This document shows, piece after piece, positions 17,844-24,537 of a stretch of 38,509 bases of DNA. The stretch comes from Gammaproteobacteria bacterium (GTDB lineage: Bacteria; Pseudomonadota; Gammaproteobacteria; Pseudomonadales; Azotimanducaceae). Both the position numbers and the translations under genes were made by a program. Location: positions 1-38,509 of the forward strand of contig JAPOTJ010000020.1 in NCBI GenBank assembly GCA_026709225.1, read 5' to 3'. Position 1 is the first letter of the stretch. Every line of letters starts with the position of its first letter. The notes beneath the pieces are model-generated. The model had not been told where the DNA came from, did not search any database, and was given only the letters and a program-made list of their open reading frames with translations.

Positions 17844-18631
17844 CCGACGCTTGGCACAATCGCCTGTTGCAGGCTCGGAATGCGGTTCTTCATCTCATCA
17901 AAGGTTTGGGCGGACAAGATATCTGAGAGCTCGCCGCGAATACAGAGCGCCGGAATGCCGGCATAGGCTTCAAAGAGCGGCCATAGATCGAATGTCGAGG
18001 CCGGGCCGGCCTCACGCATGGGCACCGCGATGTTGGTATCGAAGTCTGGCCGAACGCTGCCGTCTGGCTGTTCGACGCACAGCCGCCGCGCCATTCGCTG
18101 CCAATCCGCGTGGTCGAATGACGGAAACACCGAAGCATTATTCTCGCGCATGACGTCAGCGGCATCCTGCCACGAAGCAAATCCTTCAACCGAGTCAACA
18201 TAGTTCGCAATCCGCTCAAGCCCGGATGCTTCGATCACCGGCCCTACGTCGTTGATGATGGCGGCGCCTACAAGGCTTTGATGCGTGGCGAGCATCATGG
18301 TGGTGATCAATCCGCCAAGCGAAGTCCCGACGAAGACCGCCTCTGTCAGGCCAGCCGAATCGAGCAGGCGTGCGACATCACCGACATACATGCCCAGATT
18401 GTAGCTGTGCGGATCGCGCGCGTAGTCTGACTTTCCGCGACCGCGCAAGTCCGCGCACAAGACCCGAAAACGCGCTTGCAGATGCTCGGCGAGTTCCTCG
18501 AAATCCCGCGAATTGCGAGTCAGTCCGGGCAAACATAAGACCGTCCGGGCGGACGCATCCGGTCCGGCATAGTCCCGGTAGAAGAGTCGCAGCCCGTCTT
18601 CCGATTGATACCTGCGTTCGCGGTAGCGCAC
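17768..18631 (-). CDS. alpha/beta-fold hydrolase
   Basis: This 287-residue cytoplasmic hydrolase has the alpha/beta fold: oxyanion-hole LCLPGLTRNSRDF, DLRGRGKSDYA, the nucleophile elbow GTSLGG with Ser104, a late acidic region in CIRGELSDIL, and the catalytic histidine in SVGHAPLL. Likely substrates are esters or small C-C or C-X bonds, but the chemistry cannot be assigned. It starts at GTG 18631, sharing one base with the stop codon of the upstream membrane-protein gene (TAGTG), so the two are translationally coupled. Its 3' end overlaps the convergent SWIM-HTH gene by 76 bp. Confidence 0.88.
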   Translation of the reverse strand: MRYRERRYQSEDGLRLFYRDYAGPDASARTVLCLPGLTRNSRDFEELAEHLQARFRVLCADLRGRGKSDYARDPHSYNLGMYVGDVARLLDSAGLTEAVFVGTSLGGLITTMMLATHQSLVGAAIINDVGPVIEASGLERIANYVDSVEGFASWQDAADVMRENNASVFPSFDHADWQRMARRLCVEQPDGSVRPDFDTNIAVPMREAGPASTFDLWPLFEAYAGIPALCIRGELSDILSAQTFDEMKNRIPSLQQAIVPSVGHAPLLTEPEALEAIDRFLAASSGE

Positions 18632-19080
18632 TAATCAACCCTTCCCTGAACCGTGCGCGGCGCCGAGAGACGATGGAACACATAGCCAGCGAGGGCGCCA
18701 GCAATGACTTGGCTCGCCATGCCGAGGGGGAAGCGCGTCGATGGCAGGGCGTGCATTCCGAACACGGCGAACATGATCATGTGCAGCGCCCACAGACCGA
18801 CCGCGCCGCCGATGACATACCCAACCCACCTCGGCAAGGGCACGAACTTCAGCACCGACGCGGAAACAGGCACAGCAATGGCGAAGCTCACCGTCACCAG
18901 CGGCAGGTACATGCCGAGCATGCCCGCAAGGTCTCGCAGGCTGGTTTCTATGCGCATCGCCGGCGAAGCGCTCATGCCGTAGGAGGCCACCTCCTGCAGC
19001 GCGACCTGAGCGCTCAGCAGCACCGACGCAGTGTATGCGGCGGCAACGGCGGCGATGAATGCGAGAATGCGTCTGATCAT
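18631..19080 (-). CDS. small integral membrane protein, unknown function
   Basis: A 149-residue hydrophobic protein not assigned to a family. Four membrane segments are visible: AFIAAVAAAYTASVLL near the N-terminus, LGMYLPLVTVSFAIAV, WVGYVIGGAVGLWALHMIMF, and MASQVIAGALAGYVFH. The frame opens earlier (19122), but ATG 19080 (MIRRILAFIAAV) gives a natural membrane-protein start. The earlier start would add a cysteine-rich stretch (LVCCCAMH). It overlaps the following hydrolase start by one base, so a functional link is likely but undefined. Confidence 0.65.
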   Translation of the reverse strand: MIRRILAFIAAVAAAYTASVLLSAQVALQEVASYGMSASPAMRIETSLRDLAGMLGMYLPLVTVSFAIAVPVSASVLKFVPLPRWVGYVIGGAVGLWALHMIMFAVFGMHALPSTRFPLGMASQVIAGALAGYVFHRLSAPRTVQGRVD

Positions 19081-19175
19081 GGGCGTGTTCCGGTGCATCG
19101 CGCAACAACATACCAGCGACACGCGATAAATGAAAGTTCGGCAAAGATACCCGCTCCCCGCAGCATAAGTTCTGC

Positions 19176-19181
19176 TAGACT
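19176..19181 (+). promoter_or_regulatory. putative extended -10 element
   Basis: TAGACT preceded by TGC (extended -10 form TGnTAGACT) ends 7 nt before the ATG at 19189. With no Shine-Dalgarno between them, a leaderless transcript is suggested. Nearly the same block, TGCTAGAGTGC, occurs at 35960-35970. Confidence 0.4.
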
Positions 19182-19188
19182 GCCGCGC

Positions 19189-19422
19189 ATGGAATATCTT
19201 CTTAGCATCCTGCCCATTGTCGTGGTGGGCATCACTTTGGCCTCGCTCTCAATTGCGCAGGCACGCAGCCATCGCGCTGAAATCCATAGACTTGAAGCGA
19301 AAATGGACGCAAGGTTTGAAGCATTAAGCGCTGAGATAGCATCTCTGCGCGAACGTATGGCGCATCTCGAAGGGCTGATGGACGGATTGCGCGAAGCGAT
19401 CACCGGACGAAAGGCCGCCTAA
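19189..19422 (+). CDS. small membrane-anchored coiled-coil protein
   Basis: A 77-residue protein with one N-terminal membrane helix (YLLSILPIVVVGITLASLSI). A heptad-patterned charged coil follows (residues about 30-70: HRLEAKMDARFEALSAEI and LRERMAHLEGLMDGLREAI). No family name is claimed. The layout resembles many short holin-accessory or membrane-tethered coiled-coil proteins of unknown role. A longer frame from 18370 contains it, but that part is antisense to the hydrolase and membrane-protein genes and is not credible. ATG 19189 is preceded by an extended -10-like block and lacks a ribosome binding site. Confidence 0.7.
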   Translation: MEYLLSILPIVVVGITLASLSIAQARSHRAEIHRLEAKMDARFEALSAEIASLRERMAHLEGLMDGLREAITGRKAA

Positions 19423-19474
19423 CGCCGCTGGCAGGTCGCCAAATCAAATCGCGACATTCAATTCGGGTGTCCAC

Positions 19475-20323
19475 ATGTCGCTGTCCTTGAAGCAAAATCA
19501 ATCACGACTCGGGCGCGTCTTCCTCCTCATCGCAGGCTTCTCACTCGTTGAACTCGCGACCGCCTTCTACAGCAATTCACTGACGCTACTCGCCGATGCC
19601 GGCCATATGCTGCTCGACACCGCCGCGCTCGGCCTTGCATGGCTTGCGCTGAAACTATCGACCCTGCCAGCCACAAGCCGCTTCACGTTCGGCTATCACC
19701 GCACGCAAGTGCTCGCCGCCTTTGTCAACAGCCTGCTGCTGTGCCTGCTGATTCTCTGGATACTCATTGAAGCGTTCGCGCGCATCATGGCACCGCAAGC
19801 CATGCTGCCATTGCCCGTGCTTGGCGTCGCGCTGCTCGGCCTGATCGTCAATATCATCGCCTTCTTCTGGCTCGGCAGCGGCAAGGACAACATCAACGTG
19901 CGCGCCGCCGCACTGCATGTCCTCGGCGATATTCTCGGCAGCGTTTCCGCAATCGCCGCCGCGCTGATTGTCTACTTCACTGGCTGGCTGCCAGTCGATG
20001 CGCTGCTCGCGCTGCTCGTCGCAGCGATACTCTCGATCTCGATTTGGCGCGTGATGAAAACGAGTGTCTCGGTCTTGCTCGAAGCGGCGCCAGCAGATAT
20101 CGAGACAGATGCGGTGAGCGAAGCGATTGCGACCGTTGAGGGGGTCGCGGACGTGCAAGAGCTGCGCATCTGGGCGCTGACGCCGGAGCATCCCGTGGCA
20201 ACTGCGCGGGTCACTTGCCAGCAGGGCGGGAATCATCAACGTATTGCACAGCAAATTCAGGAAGCACTCGCCGAGCGCTTCCAAATGTCGTCCGTCACAG
20301 TGCAAGTGACCGAAACCCTGTAA
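19475..20323 (+). CDS. cation diffusion facilitator (CDF) family metal exporter
   Basis: A 282-residue inner-membrane antiporter of the CDF family (CzcD/ZitB group), exporting Zn2+ or related divalent metals in exchange for protons. Six membrane helices are visible. The metal site is formed by ADAGHMLLD (His44, Asp48) in helix 2 and HVLGD (His147, Asp151) in helix 5. A C-terminal cytoplasmic domain (from about 205) has the ferredoxin-like dimerisation sequence VEGVADVQELRIWALTPEHP. It lacks the long histidine-rich loop of many zinc exporters; the loop between helices 4 and 5 reads WLGSGKDNIN. The next gene starts 37 bp downstream on the same strand. Confidence 0.92.
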   Translation: MSLSLKQNQSRLGRVFLLIAGFSLVELATAFYSNSLTLLADAGHMLLDTAALGLAWLALKLSTLPATSRFTFGYHRTQVLAAFVNSLLLCLLILWILIEAFARIMAPQAMLPLPVLGVALLGLIVNIIAFFWLGSGKDNINVRAAALHVLGDILGSVSAIAAALIVYFTGWLPVDALLALLVAAILSISIWRVMKTSVSVLLEAAPADIETDAVSEAIATVEGVADVQELRIWALTPEHPVATARVTCQQGGNHQRIAQQIQEALAERFQMSSVTVQVTETL

Positions 20324-20360
20324 GCTTTCGCGACCAGTTCACGCAGCAGACACAATAGCC

Positions 20361-21455
20361 ATGCGCTCTCGCACTCTCGCCGCCACATTCCTCGCGCTCA
20401 CCTTCAATTTGGCACAGGCAGAGGACTACCAGCTCACGCCAATTGCCAGCGGTCTCGACCATCCTTGGTGCATCGCGTTCCTGCCGGGTGGCGGCTATCT
20501 TGTCACCGAACTTGGCGGGTCGCTCCGCGAAATTTCGCAGTCCGGCGAGATCGGCGACCCGATTGCAGGCGGTCCAGAGGTCTACCATCGCAGCCAAGGT
20601 GGTCTTTTTGATGTTCTCCTGCACCCTGACTTCTCCGAGAATCAAACCCTGTTCCTCTCCTACGCCGCGCCGCCTGCGAGGGACAACGCCACCCAAATCC
20701 TGCGCGCGAAATACGTCGATGGCGCACTCACCTCGCCGCAAGTCATTTTCACTGTCACGCCGCGCAAGCCGACGCCGGTGCATTACGGCGGACGCATGGT
20801 GTTTCTCGACGATGACACGCTGCTGCTGACAACAGGCGACGGTTTCGATTTTCGTGAGCAGTCGCAAGACCTCGCGAGCGGACTCGGCAAGGTCATGCGC
20901 ATTCATATCGACGGCAGCGTACCGGACGACAATCCCTTTGTGAACACGGAAGGGGCGCTTGCTTCGATCTTCACCTACGGACATCGCAATCCGCAAGGCC
21001 TTGTCGTCGCATCGGATGGTCGCGTGTATCTGCATGAGCACGGCCCGCGCGGGGGCGACGAAACCAACCTGCTCATTGCCGGTGCCAACTATGGCTGGCC
21101 TGCCGTCACCTTCGGCCGCGAATACAGCGGCGGCACGATTTCACCGTTTACTGAAGGCCCGGGTTTCGAGCCGCCGCTTCATCACTGGACGCCGTCCATC
21201 GCGCCATCGGGCCTCGCCATGTATGAAGGCGAGCGCTTCCCAGATTGGCAGGGCGACTTGCTGGTCGGCGCGCTGGTTGACAAGGAGGTGCGGCGACTCG
21301 ACCTTGAGGACGGCGTGATTGTCAATGAGGAAGCCCTCTTCAGCGACCTTGACCGTCGCATACGAGATGTGCGCGCACACGACGGTTACATCTACCTGGT
21401 CGAAGACGGGACGGACGCTACGATCTGGCGCGTCGAACCCAAGAAGACTTCTTGA
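20361..21455 (+). CDS. PQQ-dependent aldose sugar dehydrogenase (YliI-like)
   Basis: A 364-residue soluble, exported beta-propeller enzyme of the glucose/sorbosone dehydrogenase family, which oxidises aldoses in the periplasm using pyrroloquinoline quinone. The signal peptide (MRSRTLAATFLALTFNLAQA) is followed by family blocks: LDHPWCIAFLPGG, SQGGLFDVLLHPDF with the active-site region, TYGHRNPQGLV, and HGPRGGDETNLLIAGANYGW. Length matches E. coli YliI (371). No PQQ synthesis genes are in the window, so the cofactor source is unknown. The 3' end overlaps the convergent TMEM175-like gene by 38 bp. Confidence 0.9.
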   Translation: MRSRTLAATFLALTFNLAQAEDYQLTPIASGLDHPWCIAFLPGGGYLVTELGGSLREISQSGEIGDPIAGGPEVYHRSQGGLFDVLLHPDFSENQTLFLSYAAPPARDNATQILRAKYVDGALTSPQVIFTVTPRKPTPVHYGGRMVFLDDDTLLLTTGDGFDFREQSQDLASGLGKVMRIHIDGSVPDDNPFVNTEGALASIFTYGHRNPQGLVVASDGRVYLHEHGPRGGDETNLLIAGANYGWPAVTFGREYSGGTISPFTEGPGFEPPLHHWTPSIAPSGLAMYEGERFPDWQGDLLVGALVDKEVRRLDLEDGVIVNEEALFSDLDRRIRDVRAHDGYIYLVEDGTDATIWRVEPKKTS

Positions 21456-22143
21456 TCACCCGGACAAAGGCGAGAATGAACAAGAGGAAGTACTGATACC
21501 CCGCGAGCGTGACCCATTCGCTCGGCGCCAACGCAGCGATGATGATCGACAAGACGCCAGAGAACGCAAGAACGGAAAATATCCACATGTAGGTGTTGGC
21601 GTTGTCAAGCTCCGCTTCGTTGAGGTCCAGATGCGCCGCCCGCCTGATGGCATAGGCGTACAGGCTCACCACCACAGCCGCGAGCCACGCCCAGGACACA
21701 CCGAGCATGATGAACACGGTCCTGAGCTGATCGATCCAATTCGCGGGGTCTAGCTGGAAGGGCTCGGGAATCCAGCCGCCTGTCATGTCCGCCGCGCCAA
21801 AGGCGTAGACGATTCGCAGCGGAAACACCATCACAAGCAGGCTGACCACTAGCAGCAGCGTGAGGATGACCGAGACGAAATCGTCGAGTCCGTAGACGCG
21901 GCTCCAATTGCGATGCGCGAGCCAGAAGATAAAGATCTGCGCGGACGCGAAGAGAAACACTGGCGTGCTCTTGAGCGCTGTCATCATTTCATCGAAAGAT
22001 CGCGGCACGTCATCGACGGAAATGACGAGCAGCGTCACCGCAAACGCGAAGGCGGCATCGGCGAAGGTTTCGATGCGCGTCATCGCAAGGCCGCGCAGGC
22101 GCATGCCGCGCTCGATTGGAAGGTCGGTTAGCGAACAAGTCAC
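21418..22143 (-). CDS. TMEM175-like (DUF1211) potassium channel family protein
   Basis: A polytopic membrane protein of the DUF1211/TMEM175 family, whose bacterial members form potassium channels. The family hallmark at the start of helix 1 is MTRIETFADAAFAFAVTLLV; the usual RxxxFSD is RIETFAD here, with Ser replaced by Ala. About six hydrophobic segments follow, including VFLFASAQIFIFWLAHRNW and VILTLLLVVSLLVMVFPL. The start is uncertain: TTG 22197 overlaps the upstream gene, GTG 22143 gives 241 residues, and ATG 22104 gives a shorter N-terminus. Whether it conducts K+ with the changed motif is not known. Confidence 0.8.
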   Translation of the reverse strand: MTCSLTDLPIERGMRLRGLAMTRIETFADAAFAFAVTLLVISVDDVPRSFDEMMTALKSTPVFLFASAQIFIFWLAHRNWSRVYGLDDFVSVILTLLLVVSLLVMVFPLRIVYAFGAADMTGGWIPEPFQLDPANWIDQLRTVFIMLGVSWAWLAAVVVSLYAYAIRRAAHLDLNEAELDNANTYMWIFSVLAFSGVLSIIIAALAPSEWVTLAGYQYFLLFILAFVRVIKKSSWVRRARS

Positions 22144-22165
22144 GAGTTGGATGCCCTTGGTCCGT

Positions 22166-22900
22166 TTATGCAAATCTTCGCAGTCTGTCCGCGTCAAGAC
22201 GCCGATTCAGCGCATCGCACAGGAGCGATTCCAAATTTCCTATCGGTTGCAGCAATCTCGGATAGGCTGGGGCAAGCACCCTCGAATCATCGGCAAGCCG
22301 AAAAGATGCGCTTTCGGCATCGAATCGAAGCATCGCACGCTCTTCAGGACGCAATCCATCAAACACCCGATCAATCGCTTTAGGTTCTTTGATGTGCGCC
22401 ACGACAAAGTCATAGGCATCTCGCGACAGATATTCAGATCCCCTCAACATTCGAGCGCGGATTTTTTTCAGCAGTATCTCCTCGGTCGTCTCCACGCTGA
22501 TTCCGGTCTTGGCTTCCTTCTCCTCGGAAAGCGGGGACGCGCTCACCGCGCGCGTGCCGAAGAATGACATGGGCACCCCGTCTCTACTAAACAAAAAGCC
22601 CTGTCCGGAATAGACTTCAAGGCCAGTGATTTTCTCTCGCTCCTCCATTTCACCGAAGCCTGAAAACATATCCGACAAAGGCATGTCCGCATGTTCGATC
22701 TCATCAAAGAAGAGATCGATATCTGTGCTATGCCTATGCACCCATCGCGCTGCGAGCACGCTCCCGCCACCCATTCTGTAGCGCTCGCGGCTCGTCCAGC
22801 GATCAAGCACCGCCACGAACCATTGCAATGGTTCAAGCAAATGCGAGGCAAGATCGAGGACGGGCGGCATGAACCTCAAATCCTCGAACTCAAGTTCCAC
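22166..22900 (-). CDS. AbiEii-like nucleotidyltransferase (DUF1814), candidate toxin
   Basis: The 244-residue product has the minimal nucleotidyltransferase signature of the AbiEii/DUF1814 family: GGGSVLA at 44-50, followed by HRHSTDIDLFF with metal-binding Asp60 and Asp62. Further on is the typical EILLKKIRARMLRGSEYLSRDAYDF block. AbiEii and the related MenT proteins act as toxins, MenT by adding nucleotides to tRNA, and AbiE systems give phage resistance. The start is GTG 22900 (25-bp overlap with the preceding frame) or ATG 22870 just after the upstream stop; both keep the motifs. The partner gene upstream is not recognisably AbiEi. Toxicity is inferred from family membership only. Confidence 0.75.
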   Translation of the reverse strand: MELEFEDLRFMPPVLDLASHLLEPLQWFVAVLDRWTSRERYRMGGGSVLAARWVHRHSTDIDLFFDEIEHADMPLSDMFSGFGEMEEREKITGLEVYSGQGFLFSRDGVPMSFFGTRAVSASPLSEEKEAKTGISVETTEEILLKKIRARMLRGSEYLSRDAYDFVVAHIKEPKAIDRVFDGLRPEERAMLRFDAESASFRLADDSRVLAPAYPRLLQPIGNLESLLCDALNRRLDADRLRRFA

Positions 22901-23301
22901 GTTCGATAGTGCTTTCGCTGCGGCAGATAGCCGGGCACATGCCCATTGATCCAGTCGCCGAGCAGATGATGTCGAACGTTACACGCGATCATCGCCCTTG
23001 CAATCTGATAACGAGAAACGCCGCAATACATCAGGAAGCGACGCATGTCCTCGCAGTCGAACTGCATGAACAATCCGCGGAGGTAGGCGCGATCATCTGT
23101 ATCGAACCGCCCGGCGAGAATCATCTCGCGTATCTGCACAGGCGAACGCCGGATCGCAGACCCCGCCATACGACTTGTGCTCATGACGGAAATCTTCTCG
23201 GGATGAAATTCGCTGAGATCGTGCATGCCCGGCCTGTCAAAGTCTTCGAGCGGCAGAACTTCAACCGGAAGTCGCCAAGCGAAATGCGTCTCTTTGAACA
23301 T
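22876..23301 (-). CDS. unknown protein upstream of AbiEii-like gene, candidate antitoxin
   Basis: A 141-residue soluble protein that I do not recognise. It has no signal peptide or membrane segment. It is rich in charged residues and has a predicted-helical second half (DRAYLRGLFMQFDCEDMRRF, then GVSRYQIARAMIACNV) ending in a basic tail. It lacks the AbiEi-type sequence expected next to an AbiEii protein. ATG 23301 has no good Shine-Dalgarno. Its end overlaps the downstream nucleotidyltransferase frame by 25 bp if that gene starts at GTG 22900. This coupling is typical of antitoxin-toxin pairs, hence the tentative call. Confidence 0.6.
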   Translation of the reverse strand: MFKETHFAWRLPVEVLPLEDFDRPGMHDLSEFHPEKISVMSTSRMAGSAIRRSPVQIREMILAGRFDTDDRAYLRGLFMQFDCEDMRRFLMYCGVSRYQIARAMIACNVRHHLLGDWINGHVPGYLPQRKHYRTWNLSSRI

Positions 23302-23534
23302 TGAGGAACCGCCGTGAACGAGCGCGCTTGATCGCTATTTTACTTGCGCTTGGCCAGAATCTCTTCGATGGATTCGCCGTCACTCATCTCGGACTGTTCC
23401 GCCTAGTATGTGTGTGCACGATTATATAGAGGTTGATGGACGCACCTCCTCGCGGCAACGCCAGCCTACCTTCGATAATATGATCGAAACTGTCAGCGAC
23501 CTGCGCTACCCGCTTGACCTACCGCTGCGCATCC
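23302..23534. other. intergenic region with gene-fragment-like short frames
   Basis: This gap is lower in GC than its flanks. On the minus strand a 15-codon frame (ATG near 23381 to TAA near 23340) reads MSDGESIEEILAKRK, which looks like the tail of a longer protein, with an in-frame TAG just upstream. On the plus strand an open frame of 52 codons runs 23408-23566 without a ribosome binding site and overlaps the end of the dehydrogenase gene. Neither is convincing as a gene; decayed sequence is more likely. Confidence 0.35.
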
Positions 23535-24482
23535 TCACACCAAATTCGTCGCTTCCCCACGCATAAACGCCTCGATATTCTCAATCGTCATGCGGCTTAA
23601 GTTTCGCTGCGTCTCCAACCCCGCGAAAGCGATATGCGGAGTGACGATCACGTTAGGTCGGTCGCTGATGCGCATGAGGGGCGAGTCGGGCGGTGGTGGC
23701 TCGACTGGCGCGACATCAATGCCAGCGCCAGCAATCCACCCTTCTTCAATTGCCGTGCAGAGCGCGTCGCCGTCCACGACCTCGCCACGTGCTGTGTTGA
23801 TCAAAATCGCGCTTGGTTTCATCGCTCGTAGCTCGGCCTCACCGATCAAGCCATGTGTTCGCGCGCTGAGCGGCGTGTGGCAGGACACGATGTCCGATTC
23901 AGCAAGCAGCGTTTCGAGCGCGACGGATTCGGTGTCCGCGCGTCCGCTCGGACTGTGGAACAGCACGCTCATGCCAAAGGCGCGTGCGCGCGCCGCCACG
24001 CCCTTCGCAATCGCGCCTGTCCCGATCAATCCGAGCAGCGAGCCACTGAGTTCGAAAATCGGGCGGTTGAAGAAGCAGAACTGACCAGCGGCCTGCCATG
24101 CGCCGGCGATGACCTGCTCGCGATATTCACAGAGATTTCGTCGCAAGCTCAGCATGAGCGCCAGCGTGTGTTCGGCGGCCGAGGTTTCTGCGTAGCCCGG
24201 CACATTGCACACCGCGATGTCATGGCGGCGGGCGGCTTCGATGTCAATGATATTGGTGCCCGTGGCAATCACCGCAATGAGCGCGAGGCTCGGCAGTGCC
24301 TCTATGTGCATGGCCTGAATCGGCACCTTGTTGGTGATCGCGACTTGCGCGCCCTGCAACCGCTCGACGACTTGGCCGGGCGTGCTGCGCTCGAACTCGT
24401 GCCATAGATGCGCAAAGCCGGGCCGCGGGATTTCGACATCGCGGCTGATCGTGCCGCGGTCAAGAAAAACGATTTTCGACAT
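23535..24482 (-). CDS. D-2-hydroxyacid dehydrogenase (glycerate/hydroxypyruvate reductase type)
   Basis: A 315-residue NAD(P)-dependent D-2-hydroxyacid dehydrogenase, most like HprA/glycerate dehydrogenase by its N-terminus (MSKIVFLDRGTISRDVEIP). The Rossmann dinucleotide site is GLIGTGAIAKGVAARA. The catalytic arginine is in LINTARGEVVDGDAL, the glutamate in AGIDVAPVEPPP and the histidine in TPHIAFAGLETQ. The frame is open further upstream into putA, but that part is antisense shadow. ATG 24482 is the natural start and lies in a short divergent region with putA. The likely role is interconversion of hydroxypyruvate or glyoxylate with their hydroxyacids. Confidence 0.9.
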   Translation of the reverse strand: MSKIVFLDRGTISRDVEIPRPGFAHLWHEFERSTPGQVVERLQGAQVAITNKVPIQAMHIEALPSLALIAVIATGTNIIDIEAARRHDIAVCNVPGYAETSAAEHTLALMLSLRRNLCEYREQVIAGAWQAAGQFCFFNRPIFELSGSLLGLIGTGAIAKGVAARARAFGMSVLFHSPSGRADTESVALETLLAESDIVSCHTPLSARTHGLIGEAELRAMKPSAILINTARGEVVDGDALCTAIEEGWIAGAGIDVAPVEPPPPDSPLMRISDRPNVIVTPHIAFAGLETQRNLSRMTIENIEAFMRGEATNLV

Positions 24483-24494
24483 GGGGCAAGTCCG

Positions 24495-24500
24495 TACAAT
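24495..24500 (+). promoter_or_regulatory. putative -10 of putA in overlapping divergent promoter region
   Basis: TACAAT lies 38 nt before the putA ATG. On the opposite strand the same bases form part of ATATTGTA, which could serve as a -10 (TATTGT) for the divergent dehydrogenase. The two promoters would then overlap and exclude each other. No clear -35 for either. Confidence 0.35.
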
Positions 24501-24537
24501 ATCCCTCTTTGTTTCGCGAGCCGGGCAGAGGTCACTG

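Noticed and set aside
18370-19188. Upstream extension of the small gene at 19189
   Set aside because: The extension is antisense to the hydrolase and membrane-protein genes and has low-complexity shadow composition; only the last 77 codons look like protein.
23408-23566. 52-codon plus-strand frame
   Set aside because: No ribosome binding site, overlaps the end of the dehydrogenase gene antisense, and resembles no known protein.
24328-24537. N-terminal extension of PutA
   Set aside because: Antisense to the dehydrogenase gene; ATG 24538 has a good Shine-Dalgarno and a natural N-terminus.
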